Positions 30,193-41,800 of a stretch of 64,000 nucleotides of DNA are shown one piece after another. The notes beneath the pieces were generated by a model. That model did not search any database, was not told the DNA's origin, and saw only the letters and a list, made by a program, of their open reading frames with translations. Made by a program: the position numbers and the translations under genes. Position 1 is the first letter of the stretch. Every line of letters starts with the position of its first letter. This DNA comes from Prorocentrum cordatum (Eukaryota > Sar > Dinophyceae > Prorocentrales > Prorocentraceae): positions 382,501 to 446,500 of the forward strand of contig CAUYUJ010003914.1 in assembly GCA_963575745.1 (NCBI GenBank). The letters run 5' to 3'.

Positions 30193-30354
30193 CAAGGGCT
30201 CCCAACTTCGTGCTTCGCGGCTGCGCGAGGCGCGAAGTGCGAATAACTTCGCGCCCTCTCGCGCCGCCTCCCAGGGGAGAAGCGGGGAGGATGAGGAGGC
30301 ATCGGAGCCGAACCGCGAAGCGCGAAGAGCTTCGCGCCCTTGAGGGCGCCCTTG
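30193..30354. mobile_element. MITE-like element, family 4, copy a
   Basis: Begins CAAGGGCTCCCAACTTCG and ends GAGGGCGCCCTTG. The internal CTTCG/CGAAG palindromes match the copy at 35098-35258 almost throughout. Confidence 0.8.
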
Positions 30355-30843
30355 GGTAAAGGGGCAGAGGCTCGAGGTGGGGTTTGGGAGGGCACACCGC
30401 TGCGGACGGCCCCTGGCAGCAGGAAGCGCGCTCAACGGGAGCAGCAGACGGCCCTGGCCCGCTCCCCAGTGCCACCTCGGGATGACCCCCCTCCCTTTCT
30501 ACGAAGCCCCGATGATCGGGCCCATCCTTCCGAGTCCTTGCCCGGCCCTCGCGCGGCCGAGCCGGGTTCCCGCAGGGCCGAGCCCCACCCCGGTCAAGAG
30601 CTCGAGGGGGGGGGGGAGATCGCGGTCCGAGGCGCGCGCGCGCGGACGACTGCGGGGGCCGAACGTGGGACGGGTGGCCGCGAGATCTGGCCCCGGCAAG
30701 GCTGTGCGCTCGCCCCTGGAGCCCTCACCGAAGGGGCGGGCCACTGCAGACCCAGACACCCGACGTCGCGTGCTGCCGTGCTCGCGGCACGCCTCCCCCG
30801 AGGTCTGGAGCCCTGCCCGGGGACCGGCCTTCCACCCTTCGAG
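30355..30843. other. Intergenic, nothing recognised
   Basis: GC-rich spacer; open frames on both strands have no recognisable content. Confidence 0.5.
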
Positions 30844-31007
30844 TAGTGGATCGACTACAGAATCGATGTACCCCAAAGTTGAAATTCTCGCCGGGTCTCC
30901 CAAGAGTGCGTCGAATGGCTGTAGATCTACGAACATTCGACCCATCCTTCGCAGACCCGACGAACAAATCGAATCTGGAGTGAATCAGTTCTGCAGTCGA
31001 TCCCCCA
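30844..31007. mobile_element. MITE-like element, family 2, copy b
   Basis: Starts TAGTGGATCGACTACAGAAT and ends CTGCAGTCGATCCCCCA. Same inverted ends as 4891-5051 with a few changes; one TA edge is now CA. The inner GTAGATCTACGA block is also conserved. Confidence 0.75.
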
Positions 31008-31802
31008 CTCGCACCCTGAGTCGTGTTGGAGCGTTTCCTTGACGGCCGCACGGCGCCCCTCGCGGCTCGTGTCGCGACGGACGCCGACGGAAGGCCGAGT
31101 CGGGGGAGCCCGTGCGCGCGGCGGCAGGCACTCGATGTCGGCGGCGACCGCGCGAGGGCGCTGGCTTGGCCGGTGCCTCTGGCGGGCCGAGGCTCGGCGA
31201 TGCCATGGGGCAGCGAGAGGGGGCGCACCAGCTCAGGGGGAAGCGACATCGACCCCTGCAGTCAGCAACACGCCCCCCCGACAGCCAAGCCGCGCACGGC
31301 CTGAGGCGGGCCATCGGGCCCCTCTCGGCGATCAGTGGGCCGTTGGGGGCCGATGGGCCCCCCCCTGGGGCCTCTCAGCCTCCGACGCGGCCCCTGATCC
31401 ACACACGCTTTTCCCTCGCGCGTGGACGTGCTCACCCGTGCCACTGCGGGTGCGACGCCCGGACGCGGCTCAGGCACGCCTGGGGGGCCTTCGGAGCGGG
31501 GCCAGGGGCGAGCGCGGGAGTCGCACGAGGGGCTCGGGCTCCCCCGGGGGCCCCGAGGACCTGGCCGGCACCAGCGCTTCCCCAACGCGCCGAGCCTCGG
31601 CCGCCGCCCACACGTGCAGCGCCACATGCGCGAGCGCGCCACCGGAGGGCGGCGCTTCACGCCGCGCCCCGTGCAGCCGAGGCTGCGCGTGCCACGCGGG
31701 CGGCGGCGCAGCAAAGCACACGAGTGCGCGCTCTGGAGCCCTGGTGATCGAGGCCGTGGAGGGCAGGAAGAGACGGCTGCGCACGACTCGACATGACTGC
31801 CT
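31008..31802. other. Intergenic, nothing recognised
   Basis: Very GC-rich. Long overlapping frames on both strands are Arg/Ala/Pro-rich and not convincing. Confidence 0.5.
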
Positions 31803-31922
31803 TCATGGCCGGCACTCATCGAACAGCCTCTGCACCCACGTGTCTGGCGGGTCCTGCGGCACCCGCACCCGCACCACCGCCCGAAGCGCGCGCACTGCCA
31901 CCGACATTACCGCGTGCTGCGG
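31803..31922 (-). CDS. Possible terminal exon (unrecognised)
   Basis: Reads MSVAVRALRAVVRVRV and then PQDPPDTWVQRLFDECRP-stop, with ordinary amino-acid balance in the second half. A CCGCAG that could act as acceptor precedes it by a few codons. It lies just downstream (minus strand) of a short inverted-repeat element. The protein is unknown; this could be chance. Confidence 0.3.
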   Translation of the reverse strand, partial: PQHAVMSVAVRALRAVVRVRVPQDPPDTWVQRLFDECRP

Positions 31923-31943
31923 AGATCACTGGCTTGCCGATAC

Positions 31944-32098
31944 CCAGAGCAGGGCGAGTTGAGGCAACGGCAGCTCAAAATCGGTCCCCGAGCCCTCCCA
32001 GGGTCCAGCCGCACCAGTTTGCCGAGCTGCGCTCAGCCGTGGAGACGAGGCGGCCCCCCGAAGGCCAACTACCGTTGCCTCAGCTCGCCCTCCTCTGA
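31944..32098. mobile_element. MITE-like element, family 5, with GATAC duplication
   Basis: 155 bp with inverted repeats of about 30 bp (AGGGCGAGTTGAGGCAACGG near one end, AGGGCGAGCTGAGGCAACGG on the opposite strand near the other, about 26 of 30 matching). GATAC directly flanks both sides (31939-31943 and 32099-32103), a clean 5-bp target-site duplication. It lies between two possible exons and might be spliced out. A single copy was found. Confidence 0.75.
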
Positions 32099-32123
32099 GA
32101 TACTGCCGAAGCTGTAGAGCATC

Positions 32124-32312
32124 TCAGCCGCACGAAAGCGGAGGCAGGTTGTTCCGCAGCCGCGCCCAGGTCGCCACAACGTTCGCATGAGCTTCGGGGC
32201 CTGGTGACCGCAGCAGCATCGGACGCCCGCCTGCCCGGGACAGCGCGGGCAACAGGTGATGCAAGGTACGGCAGGTTCTTGTCTTGGCGACCCCGGCGTT
32301 GGTTTCTGACAC
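32124..32312 (-). CDS. Possible exon, frame uncertain
   Basis: All three minus-strand frames are open across most of this piece, just after a GCTGTGTCAG that could be an acceptor. One gives HANVVATWARLRNNLPPLSC with the highest G/C third-position content; another gives a Cys-rich run (PCITCCPRCPGQAG, RCCCGHQ) and ends MLYSFGSISEE. I cannot choose, and neither matches a family I know. Confidence 0.25.
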   Translation of the reverse strand: MSETNAGVAKTRTCRTLHHLLPALSRAGGRPMLLRSPGPEAHANVVATWARLRNNLPPLSCG

Positions 32313-33296
32313 AGCGTGGACCGTTCAATCTTCAACGATCGGCAGATTTTCTGTCGCCAGATCGCTCCGTATTGCCCAATGCTGCGCCACTGGCGGCGTT
32401 CAACCTTGAAAGCCCCCAAGCTGGGGACCCCGCCACGTCGACACGACACGAACACTCGTTGGTCTGCGGCGAGCTGGGCCCAACAAGCTGTCAAGCACAC
32501 GGCGGAACGCATCCGTTGCGACCTGGGGCACGGGGGCGCAGGCGGGCGAGGGGCGAGGAGAAGGAAGCCCGCGGGACGGCCGCAGGACACTCAGATCGTG
32601 TAGACATCCAGGCTGCGCCCTGGAGCAAGCCCACATTCACGACAGACCCCGAGACCCGAAGTAGCAAAACAACTGCAACATCGTAAAAAAAGCACGCCCA
32701 AAAACCCTAGACCCCGTCTTTCCGCGTCAGTTTTCGAGCCGGATCGATCTGCGAGGGTCCCCGGGCCCGAAAAAGCGCGAAAGCGCCTGGCGCGAAAAAA
32801 TTGCAAGGATCTCAGGGGGCACGACGCGGGCGCGCCGTAAGTGCGCCAGGGCCACGTGCACCCACGGCAGTGGCGCAAAACGCGCAGCAGGCGCAGCAGC
32901 AGCCCACGGCCGACGGCACCTGTGGCCGCACCGCGGCGCCGCCCGGCACCCAAGCCCCTGCAAACTGGGCGTCAGTAAACGGGGTGGTGGCGAAGGGGCC
33001 TCTTCAGGCGAGAACGGGGGGACAGGGCATATGCCTCGCACTAGTGCGTGAGAACTTGATATTTTCGCAGGCACCACCAAAATGTTTTACGCACCCTTGG
33101 CTACCGGCCCGTTGACGAAGGCCCTGTTCGCGCGGGCGTGGGGCGCGCGAGGTCCGCACCGCGACAGCGCCGTGGCCGCTGGGGCCCCTCGGCGGGGCAG
33201 CGCGTCGCGAGAGGCTCGCGGCGGCCCGCCCCGGGAGCGCAGGCTGGCCCCGAGAAATCTACGAAAACTCTCGGCTCGGCGGCGAGCCCGAGCTTG
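32313..33296. other. Intergenic, nothing recognised
   Basis: No domain, RNA or transposon signature seen. Open frames on the minus strand (32591-33080) are Arg/Pro/Ala-rich. Confidence 0.45.
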
Positions 33297-33420
33297 CCGT
33301 CGCTCGGACGTCCATTCCCTGTGCGTTGTTCGGTTTTGGTGCGTGTGTTTCTTGCTCGAGGATCCAGGATGCTCCTCGATGGTCCTCGCCGAGAAAACAT
33401 GCACACGCCCGAGCGATGCC
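33297..33420. mobile_element. Foldback/MITE-like element, family 3, copy b
   Basis: Ends CGTCGCTCGGACGTCC and CACGCCCGAGCGATG are inverted. It shares GATGCTCCTCGATGGTCCTC with 28243-28364. Confidence 0.7.
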
Positions 33421-33489
33421 AAGCAAGGGGGGGAAGGCCTGCAGTCGACCCGCATCGCAAGGGTGCGCGACAAGGATGCAGGGGCCCTG

Positions 33490-33620
33490 CCATGTCGCAG
33501 CGCTTCGAGCGGGGCGCGGCCAGCGGAAAAGTGGCCCAGGATGGCCCGAGGAGGCGAGGCTGCCAAGGGGGCGCACCCTTGGGAAGAGGGCCCACCCTTC
33601 CTGTGCGGGCGGACCGTGAG
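33490..33620 (+). repeat. Dispersed repeat, copy 1 (copy 2 at 58555-58680)
   Basis: Shared order: GCGGGGCGCGGCCA, a GTRGCCMAGGATGG block, CGAGGARGC, ACCCTTGGGRA-like and CATGCGGGTTGACCGT/TGTGCGGGCGGACCGT. Confidence 0.65.
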
Positions 33621-33654
33621 GGGCGGGCCTCCCCAGCTTGGGCGCCCGACTTAT

Positions 33655-33990
33655 CCGGGGTAACTCGGGCCCGGGGTAACTCGGGTTCGGAATCCCGAAG
33701 AGCGAACCCGAGTTAGCCCTGACCCGAGTTACCCCTGATGATTCGGGGCTCTGGACGCCCGAGCTACCCGGGGTAACTCGGGCCCGGGGTAACTCGGGTT
33801 CGGAATCCCGAAGAGCGAACCCGAGTTGGCCCTGACCCGAGTTACCCCTGATGATTCGGGGCTCTGGACGCCCGAGTTCGCCGGGGTAACTCGGGCCCGG
33901 GGCAACTCGGGTTCGGAATCCCGAAAAGCGAACCCGAGTCAGCCCTGACCCGAGTTACCCCGGATGATTCGGGGCTCTGACCAGCAGGCC
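33655..33990 (+). repeat. 113-bp tandem repeat, three units, strongly palindromic
   Basis: Units begin CCGGGGTAACTCGGGCCCGG at 33655, 33768 and 33881. Each contains CTCGGGTTCG and CGAACCCGAG, and further GGGTAACTCGGG/CCCGAGTTACCCC pairs, so every unit can fold into a long stem. GGTTCGGAATCCC looks like a tRNA T-arm with one extra base, but no tRNA can be built. Confidence 0.92.
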
Positions 33991-34484
33991 CACAGAGCCT
34001 CGGGCCTCCCCGAGGAGCCCTCGGGGCCCTGCCCGATAGGGCACCGCCGGCCTCTCTCAGAGGGCCGGAGGGCCTCCGAGCAGTGCCCGCCGGGGCGCCC
34101 TCTGAGGAGCCCCGGGAGGCGCGGCGCCGATCGACAGCGGGAGCCTCGAAGAAAACTGTTGGCGCCCCCCCTTGGATGTCCCGCCCCCCTTCGCCCCTTC
34201 CCCGGCGCCCCCCTGCAATGTCGAGGCAGAGCGAAGCACGGTCTGGGCGGGGGTGGCTCGGAAGTTCCACGGCGGCCGACGTTCGAGGGCGGGCGCCAAC
34301 CCGTGCTTGGCACGCGAGTGTCACCCCAACCCAGGGCATCACGTCGACAGGCAGACTGCGTAACACGCACTTTTGAGGCCTGTTCTGTCGAGGGCAGCAG
34401 GCGCAGGCAGGGGAGGGGAGCAGGGGAAGGGGGGGGCACGGACGAGGAAGAGAAGCCTCCTCCGACCAAGTGCACAGACGCAGC
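33991..34484. other. Intergenic, nothing recognised
   Basis: GC-rich, no supported feature. Confidence 0.5.
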
Positions 34485-34640
34485 TTAGAACTTTTCCCCC
34501 CCGTCCAGCGCAGCATCCACACGTCCCCAGTGAAGCTCGCGCCACAAAAACTGCAGGCACCGGTCGGGCGCCTGGCCCACGAGAAAAGGACCGTGCATCT
34601 CTCGTTGTGCTGTGGCTCTCGCGGCGCGCGGCATCAAAGG
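34485..34640 (-). CDS. Possible terminal exon (unrecognised)
   Basis: A minus-strand frame reads MHGPFLVGQAPDRCLQFLWR then ELHWGRVDAALDGGEKF-stop, with balanced composition and mixed helix-forming residues, unlike its neighbours. No clear acceptor and no family match. Confidence 0.3.
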   Translation of the reverse strand, partial: PLMPRAARATAQREMHGPFLVGQAPDRCLQFLWRELHWGRVDAALDGGEKF

Positions 34641-34740
34641 CGTGAAACCCAAGAGGGGACGCGGCGGCGGCACCGACGCATCAAATAACTACGAGGTGCG
34701 GACGAGAAGGACCAGTGCTCCCAGATACCGCACACCTGCA

Positions 34741-34880
34741 ACCATGATTATTAAGAGGCACTCGAAGTGCCCCACGCACCGTGCCTAGCACAATGAATCG
34801 AGACACAGGCACTCGAAGTGCCCAAAATCACTCGCTGGCTCTCGAGAACACGTGCCTAGCACAATCAATCGAGAAAGCCG
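34741..34880 (+). repeat. Two-unit tandem duplication
   Basis: GGCACTCGAAGTGCCC and CGTGCCTAGCACAATGAATC/CGTGCCTAGCACAATCAATC occur twice about 65-70 bp apart. GGCACTCGAAGTGCC is itself a near-palindrome. Confidence 0.75.
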
Positions 34881-35097
34881 CACTCTGCCCGGACATCCTG
34901 CTGGCGATCTACTCCTCCAAAGCAGCCAACCAGTCCAGCCGCCGATCCAGAAGGTGCAAATGGCCACGGTCACCAGTCAGCCACCGAACAGCCAGAACTG
35001 CAGCGTTGATCACGACATACTATTCCCCAGGGATCTCATTTCCACGGCGTGCCAACGACACGTTGAGGCGTGTTGGTCTGCCAGCTGGCTGGCTTGA

Positions 35098-35258
35098 CAA
35101 GGGCTCCCAACTTCGCGCTTCGCGCTGCGCGAAGCGCGAAGTGCGAATAACTTCGCGCTCTCGCGCCGCCTCCCAGGGGAGAAGAGGAGGATGAGAAATC
35201 GGAGCCGAACCGCGAAGCGCAAAGCGCGAATAACTTCGCGCACTCGAGGGCGCCCTTG
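35098..35258. mobile_element. MITE-like element, family 4, copy b, with CTTGA duplication
   Basis: Starts CAAGGGCTCCCAACTTCG, ends CTCGAGGGCGCCCTTG. Internal GCGCTTCGCGCTGCGCGAAGC is palindromic. CTTGA lies directly outside both ends (35093-35097 and 35259-35263), a perfect 5-bp target-site duplication. It is about 85-90% identical by eye to 30193-30354. Confidence 0.88.
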
Positions 35259-37369
35259 CTTGAAGGGCTTCTCTGCTGTTCCAGATGCCGGTGGCCCCTC
35301 GCCTGCTTAGAAGTGCGGCCCGAAGCCCCCCGCCGACGCAAACCCCGCTCGCGGAGGGGCCCAGCAGCCTCGAGAGAGCCCACGAGAACCCCAACCAACC
35401 CAAAGGCCCCTGACGTGCGCCTGGCTGGCTTCTGGGAAGCTTCTCGGGCGTGTCGATTTAAATATGGGCGGTGCTTCCAAACCTTGCCGAGCCGAGACAG
35501 CGTCAGGAAGGCGTCGGAGGCACAACGAAAAAAAGAGAGAGAGAAACAGACGCCAGAGGAGGGCCCCAAGACGGCCCGAGGACCCCCCGAAACTGCCGCA
35601 AAAAAGACCCGTTCTGTCACTCTTCTCGACAACGCCCGTGACCAGCGCCGCCTTTGCTCCCCCCCACGTGTGGTCCCGCCGCGGTTCGCGCCGGCGCCGT
35701 GGGCATGAGCCATTCCTGTAGGCATTCCCAGGCGGCGCCGGCGCGAGTCGTGGCGTGCCCAGCCCCCTCTCCCCTCCCCCTGCCCCCCGGGCACGACCGT
35801 TCCTGCCAGGGGGATTAAAAAACTGGCTCGAGGACGCCCCCAGGGCTCGGAGGCGTGTTCGATCGAGCCTCTTGGGGAGAGCTCGATGGAACCACCACGT
35901 CCAAGACGGCCCAAGGACGACCTGAGGTGGGCCGCGGGGCCGTACCGACCACGGTTCTGCCGCTGGGGAGTCCGCGGGGCGGGGCTCCCGCAGAACCACC
36001 ATGATGCCAGGCTTCTTCCTGACAGCTCGACAGGCGTCTAGGGGCCCGCGCAAGCCTTATATACCGAACGGTGCAACAGGGGCAACGTGGTGGAGCCATG
36101 GCAGTCGACGTCATGGTGGGCCCACTGATGGACCAAAAAACAAACGACACCACCACACCTACCGGCCCACGGGTCTCAGCATATAACATGAATTCTGGCT
36201 TGAAACTTGGCGTGGTACACGCTGCAGCGCCCGATGGGCCGCCTCTCAACATGGAGGGCCGCAGGTGGGGCGGCGTCTTCTGTTTTCTGGCCGAACGGGA
36301 AGAACGGCCTCGAGCTGTCCTGACGCAGCCGCGGTGGCGGAGCTTGCCGCAGGCAGCCGGATAACGTCTGACTGGCTGGCCGAAGACCTCCACACGGTGC
36401 AACGTCTGCACGGTGCTCGCGCGGCGCTCCCGCAGCGGACACTCCGCGCTCCGCCGGGCGGGCGGAGCCGCTGGCACCTGAACATCACGCAGCCCGTCTC
36501 TGCCAGGACGGCACGGCACCGACCGTCACGCAGCCACGAAATCGAGCCAAGGCAATCGCGAGCAAGGGCGAAGCTGTGCGCTGGTTTTGCGTATGGAAAA
36601 CGAGCGAGACCCAGGCTGGCCCTCTCTCGCGCGGCCTCGGCTCTACCAGTGGGGCGCAGTGACCGAACCTGTGCCCGAGAACCTGCCCGAGTACGACCCC
36701 CAAAAAAGCGCTCGGTGCTTTCCGAGCGCGCCCGAATGTGACCGAAATCTCTGGGCTCGAGACCGAAGCGATGTTGAGAGTTCGCCACAAGTCCGGTCAC
36801 ACCACTGCAGGACTCCCCCAAACTGGGGTCGGACTGCATGGGGCCGGCGGCCCGCGCCGCGTCGTCGACGCATCACCGAGGTGCATCGACGCTGCATCAG
36901 CGATGCATCGGCGACGTCGGCATGGAGAAAATCGGGCTCTGCACCGAACCGCATCGCCGATGCATCGACGCTGCGGCGCGAGATTCCGACCCCATCTGCT
37001 CGGACCCCAGTTGGGAGGCCTGCGGCTACCTCTGCGGCTGATGGGGGCTGGGCGCCAGGACGAACGCGCAGGATCCCACCGAACACGTCCCCGCCCGGAA
37101 GCGATTCCCCCCCTTCCGAGGCCGTCCGGAAACCGTCCGCAAGAGGCCGGCAGAAGCTGGACGGGGTGATTGCAGCAGATCGGACCTCGGCCCGCTCCGC
37201 AAGAGGAAGGCGCAAGGAAACACCGTCGACTGTTGAAGCATCGCGACACTCAAACTATACATGGGCCTTGTTAAAACGTGAATGTGTACAAAAATGTAGA
37301 TATGTGGGAAAATAGAAACCGTAATAATCGGGCTAGCCACCGTGGAACCCCAACAGTGGTTTCCAGCAC
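35259..37369. other. Intergenic; GATGCATCGGCGA-type repeat at 36880-36980
   Basis: No gene supported over 2 kb. 36880-36980 repeats GCATCGACGCTGCATC and CGATGCATCGGCGA; a related run is at 59320-59475. A plus-strand frame (36587-37315) runs through it but looks repeat-driven. Confidence 0.45.
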
Positions 37370-37495
37370 ATTGGGTGGTGCATGTCACGCGGTGCAAACT
37401 ATGTGGTGCAAGCTATGTGGTGTAAACTATGTGGTGCGATCTATTCAGTGCGAACTGCGCAATCTGCGTTGTGCACCCTATGTGGTGCGCTAGTT
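37370..37495 (+). repeat. Short TATGTGGTGC repeat
   Basis: GCAAACTATGTGGTGC/GTAAACTATGTGGTGC recurs every 15-16 bp, becoming degenerate after 37440. Confidence 0.75.
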
Positions 37496-38899
37496 GTTGG
37501 TCCGCAGTGAGTTGTCAACTCCACTGCTCGCGCAATCATCCCATCCATCCACCCACAACTTGGCTTGCAAAACCCATGAGGCGGCAATTGTCATGCCTGC
37601 CTGGCGCTGGCTGGCGCAGGGCTGCGGCCGCGGCAGCGCGTGCAGGCTCGCGCGCGGAGCGGCCAGCTGGTCTGGCGCGCCCGACGCGGCCGCACTAGCG
37701 CTGACCGCTGGGGACCTCCCAACGCGCCTCACGGGTCGCGCTGACGTGCGGGCACTTCAGAGCGAATCGGTGACTCGGGCGGGCGCGGTATCATGGCGAC
37801 GTCGACAGCGGCAGACACGATGAGGATTGCAAATGTGCTGATAACGGCGATTACGACGACGACGGCAGGGTAAATGGCGGCGCCGATTCTGATCACGCCG
37901 ATGACGATGTTTGTGTCCACACGCCGGTGGTGAAGGTTTCGCAAAGATTTCGACATTCGCGCGTGGACGACGGGCGCGAGTGGTCCGCATGGTATCATTT
38001 GACAGGGATCGTGCCCGCCCACCCAGCACGCGCGCAAGGGCGTTCGAATGATTTAGACATGCGCGCGCGAGAGGCCCGTCTAGTCGCATTTGATAACCGA
38101 ATGCCTGTATGCTCTCGGGACACACGATTTTGAAATCCTTTCGAAACCCAGGGTGTTCTGAAGAATTTCGGCATGCGCGCGCGGCGACGCGCGCGTGCGC
38201 ACATCGTCCAATTGTTGTCCAAAAGATCCTTGGAAACTGCAGCGTTTGTAATACACTTGTGTGCGCGCATACGGTTTTTTGCATCAGATGGCGGCGGGGT
38301 TCGATACCGGCCTGGCTGGGGTCGTATTAACGGTCGACAGGCGAGACGATCATTTGTTCGGCCGTGCGAGGAGATTTCGACGGGCCCCACGAAGAAATTG
38401 GTCCCAGCGAACTGGGAAGAATTCCGCAGACCGTACGAAGAAACTGTTTCGGGCGAGCGGGGGACCCTGGCCGAACGAAGAAACTATTTCGAGCGAGTGG
38501 AGAAATGTTCTCAGTCGAGCAAGGAAACATACGGACGCAAGGATAGGAAATTCCTTCTGTAAGCCTCCAGACACCACAGAGAACTGAAGTCATCTCATCG
38601 CTGCCGCCGAAGACCCGAACGCACGTGAGGAACAGCGAGCCCTGCAAGCGCAATCGTTTCTCTAGACCCCGTCGCCAGACATCAAACTTCCCTCTTCAGA
38701 TACACAACGACAGCAAATGAATACAAAAAGAGCACCTGAACAACACGCGCCTGCTCGAATTTTGAGGAACTCCCCCTTCTCCCAAGAGATCTCCTCACCC
38801 CGGATGTTCACTGCAAGGGCAGTATTCGTTGATCGGGCGAACGCGACGCCAAAGAACAATCCATCACATTATTACAAGAGCCGTCGGACGAAACAACTA
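37496..38899. other. Intergenic, nothing recognised
   Basis: Includes a degenerate repeat of CGRACGAAGAAACTRTTTCG at 38390-38500. No exon, RNA or transposon was supported. Confidence 0.45.
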
Positions 38900-41800
38900 A
38901 TCACATATCTATATAAATATACACCTATACGACGACCTTCGGGTGATAAGGAGGTTGTGGGGGGTGGGAGAGGGGGGGAAACCAACATCTTACTCAATCG
39001 ATCCCACTATCGATCTCCACCACGGGACACCGCGGGACACCACGGGACACCATGGGACAATCGTCGATCTCATTATCGATCTCACTATCGATCTCACTCA
39101 ACGGGACACCACGGGACACCACGGGACACCACGGGACACCACGGGAAACCGCGGGAAACCGCGGGACATCGCGGGACACCTCTCGATCTCACTATCGGTC
39201 TCACTATCGATCTCACGATCGATCTCACTCACCGGGACACCATAGGACACCACGGGACACCTCGGGACACCATACGGATCTCACTATCGATCTCACTATC
39301 GATCTCACTCAACGGGACACCACGGGACACCACGGGACACCTGTCGACATCACTATCGATCTCACTATGGATCTCACTTTTGGGGACACCACGGGACACC
39401 TCGGGCACCACGTCTATCTCAGTATCGATCTCACTATCGATCTCACTATCGATCTCACTCAACGGGACACCACGGGACACCAAAAGACACCACGGGACAC
39501 CTGTCGATCTCACTATCGATCTCACTATCGATCCCACTTTTGGGGACACCACGGGACACCACGGGACAACTCAGGGCACCACATCAATCTCACCATCGAT
39601 CTCAGTATCGATTTCACTATCGATCTCACTATCGATCTCACTCAACGGGACACCACGGAACACCACGGGACACCACGGGACACCACGGGACACCGCGAGC
39701 CACCGCCGGACGGACGGACGGACGGGCGGGCGGAAGAGAATCATTTGTCTTGACTTCGCCCTAGCAACGGCGGACACCAAGGGACACCACGGGAAACCAC
39801 GGGACACCGCGGGACACCGCGAGCCACCGCCGGACGAGCGGGCGCGGGAGAATCATTTGTCTTGACTTCGCCCTAGCAACTGTGGGTTCATTCCTCTCGC
39901 GCGCCCACGCAGCTTCGCCTGGCCCGCACGCACGACGCGAACGAAACGAAACGATTTCCCGGTTGGGGGTCTCCGTTTCACTGCGATCTCACCCCCCAAC
40001 CTCCGAAATCTATGTGTATATATATATATATATATATACAACCACCCTTCGGGTGATAAGGAGGTTGTGGGGAGGGGGGGAGAGGGGGGGGAACCAACAT
40101 CTGACTCCTTCGATCTCACTATCGATCCCACTCAACGGGACACCACGGGACACCACGGGACACCACGGGACACCACGGGACACTTGTCGATCTCACTATC
40201 GATCTCACTCAACGGGACACCACGGGACACCACGGGACACTTGTCGATCTCACTATCGATCTCACAATCGATCTCACTCAACGGGACACCACGGGACACC
40301 ACGGGACACCGCGGGACACCGCAGGACACCTCTCGATCTCACTATCGGTCTCACTATCGATCTCACTATCGATCTCACTATCGATCCCACTATCGATCTC
40401 ACTCAACGGGACACCACGGGACACCAAAAGACACCACGGGACACCTGTCGATCTCACTATCGATCTCACTTTTTGGGACACCACGGGACAACTCGGGACA
40501 CCACATCGATCTCAGTATCGATCTCACTATCGATCTCACTCAACGGGGCACCACGGGACACCACGGGACACCTGTCGATCTCACTATCGATCTCACTATC
40601 GATCTCACTCAACGGGACACCACGGGACACCCACATCGATTTCAATATCGATCTCACTATCGATCTCACCATCGATCTCACGATCGATCTCACTCAACGG
40701 GACACCACGGGACACCACGGGACACCGCGGGACACCGCGAGCCACCGCCGGACGGACGGACGGACGGGCGGGCGCGGGAGAATCATTTGTCTTGACTTCG
40801 CCCTAGCAGCGGCGGACACCACGGGACACCACGGGACACCGCGGGACACCGCGGGACACCGTGAGCCACCGCGAGCCACCGCCGGACGGGCGGGCGGGGG
40901 AGAATTATTCGTCTTGACTTCGCCCTAGCAACTGCGGGTTCATTCCTCTCGCGCGCCCACGCAGCTTCGCCTCGCCCGCACGCACGACACGAACGAAACG
41001 AAACGATTTCCTGGTCGGGGGTCTCCGTTCCACTGCGATCACCCCCCAACCTCATATATATATATATATATATATACCTATACAACCGCCCTGCGGGCGA
41101 TAAGGAGTCTGGGGGGGATTGATATCAAATGCCCACGCTGACTGACCTTCAGCCTGTCACCTTGATATCATCTCTCTCTCTCTCTCTTTCTCTCTGTCTC
41201 TCCCTCTCTCTCTCTCTGTCTCTCTCTCTCTCTCGCCCTCTCTCTCTCTCTCCCTTTCTATCAGACTCTCTCTCTCCACCGCAATGACGATCGCGATGCG
41301 ATGACGATGGATTGGGTTGGATGGATTGGATCGGGTGGGATAAAATGAGAATAAGATAGGATGGATTGGATTGGACAAGATGGATTGGATACGATAAGCT
41401 GGATTAGATAAGAAAACCCGCCGCAGGCGCCGACAAAAATGAATTGATGGATTGGGCTGGGTGGATTGGATTGGATGGGATAAAATGAATTGGATATGAT
41501 AAGATGGGTTGGATTGGAAGAAATGGATTGGCAAAGATAAGATGGATTGGATTGGCCCGCCGCAGGCGCAGAAACAAATGAATTGATGGATTGGGTTGGG
41601 TGGATTTGATTGGGTGGGATAAGATAAGATGGGACAAGATGGGCTGAATAAGATAGATGGATTGGATTGGACAAGATGGATTGGATAAGATACGCTGGAT
41701 TGGATAAGAAAGCCCGCCGCAGGCGCCGAAAAACATGAATTATGAAATTAGCGACATGCGATAGCGCCGGGACGCCCGGGACACCCGGGACACCCGGGAC

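Noticed and set aside
33680-33700. tRNA T-arm (GGGTTCGGAATCCC)
   Set aside because: The loop has one extra base and no acceptor, D or anticodon arms can be formed; it is part of the palindromic 113-bp unit.
33660-33990. Bacterial-style terminator stems or attachment sites
   Set aside because: The palindromes are in tandem repeat units and no prokaryotic gene is present.
36587-37315. 242-residue plus-strand frame
   Set aside because: Runs through the GATGCATCGGCGA repeat and has Arg/Ser/Pro-biased composition; no motif and no splice logic.
39000-40930. HYRSHYRSH / GHHGTPRDTTGH proteins in the satellite
   Set aside because: They are direct translations of the 12-bp and 9-bp repeats, with no unique domain.
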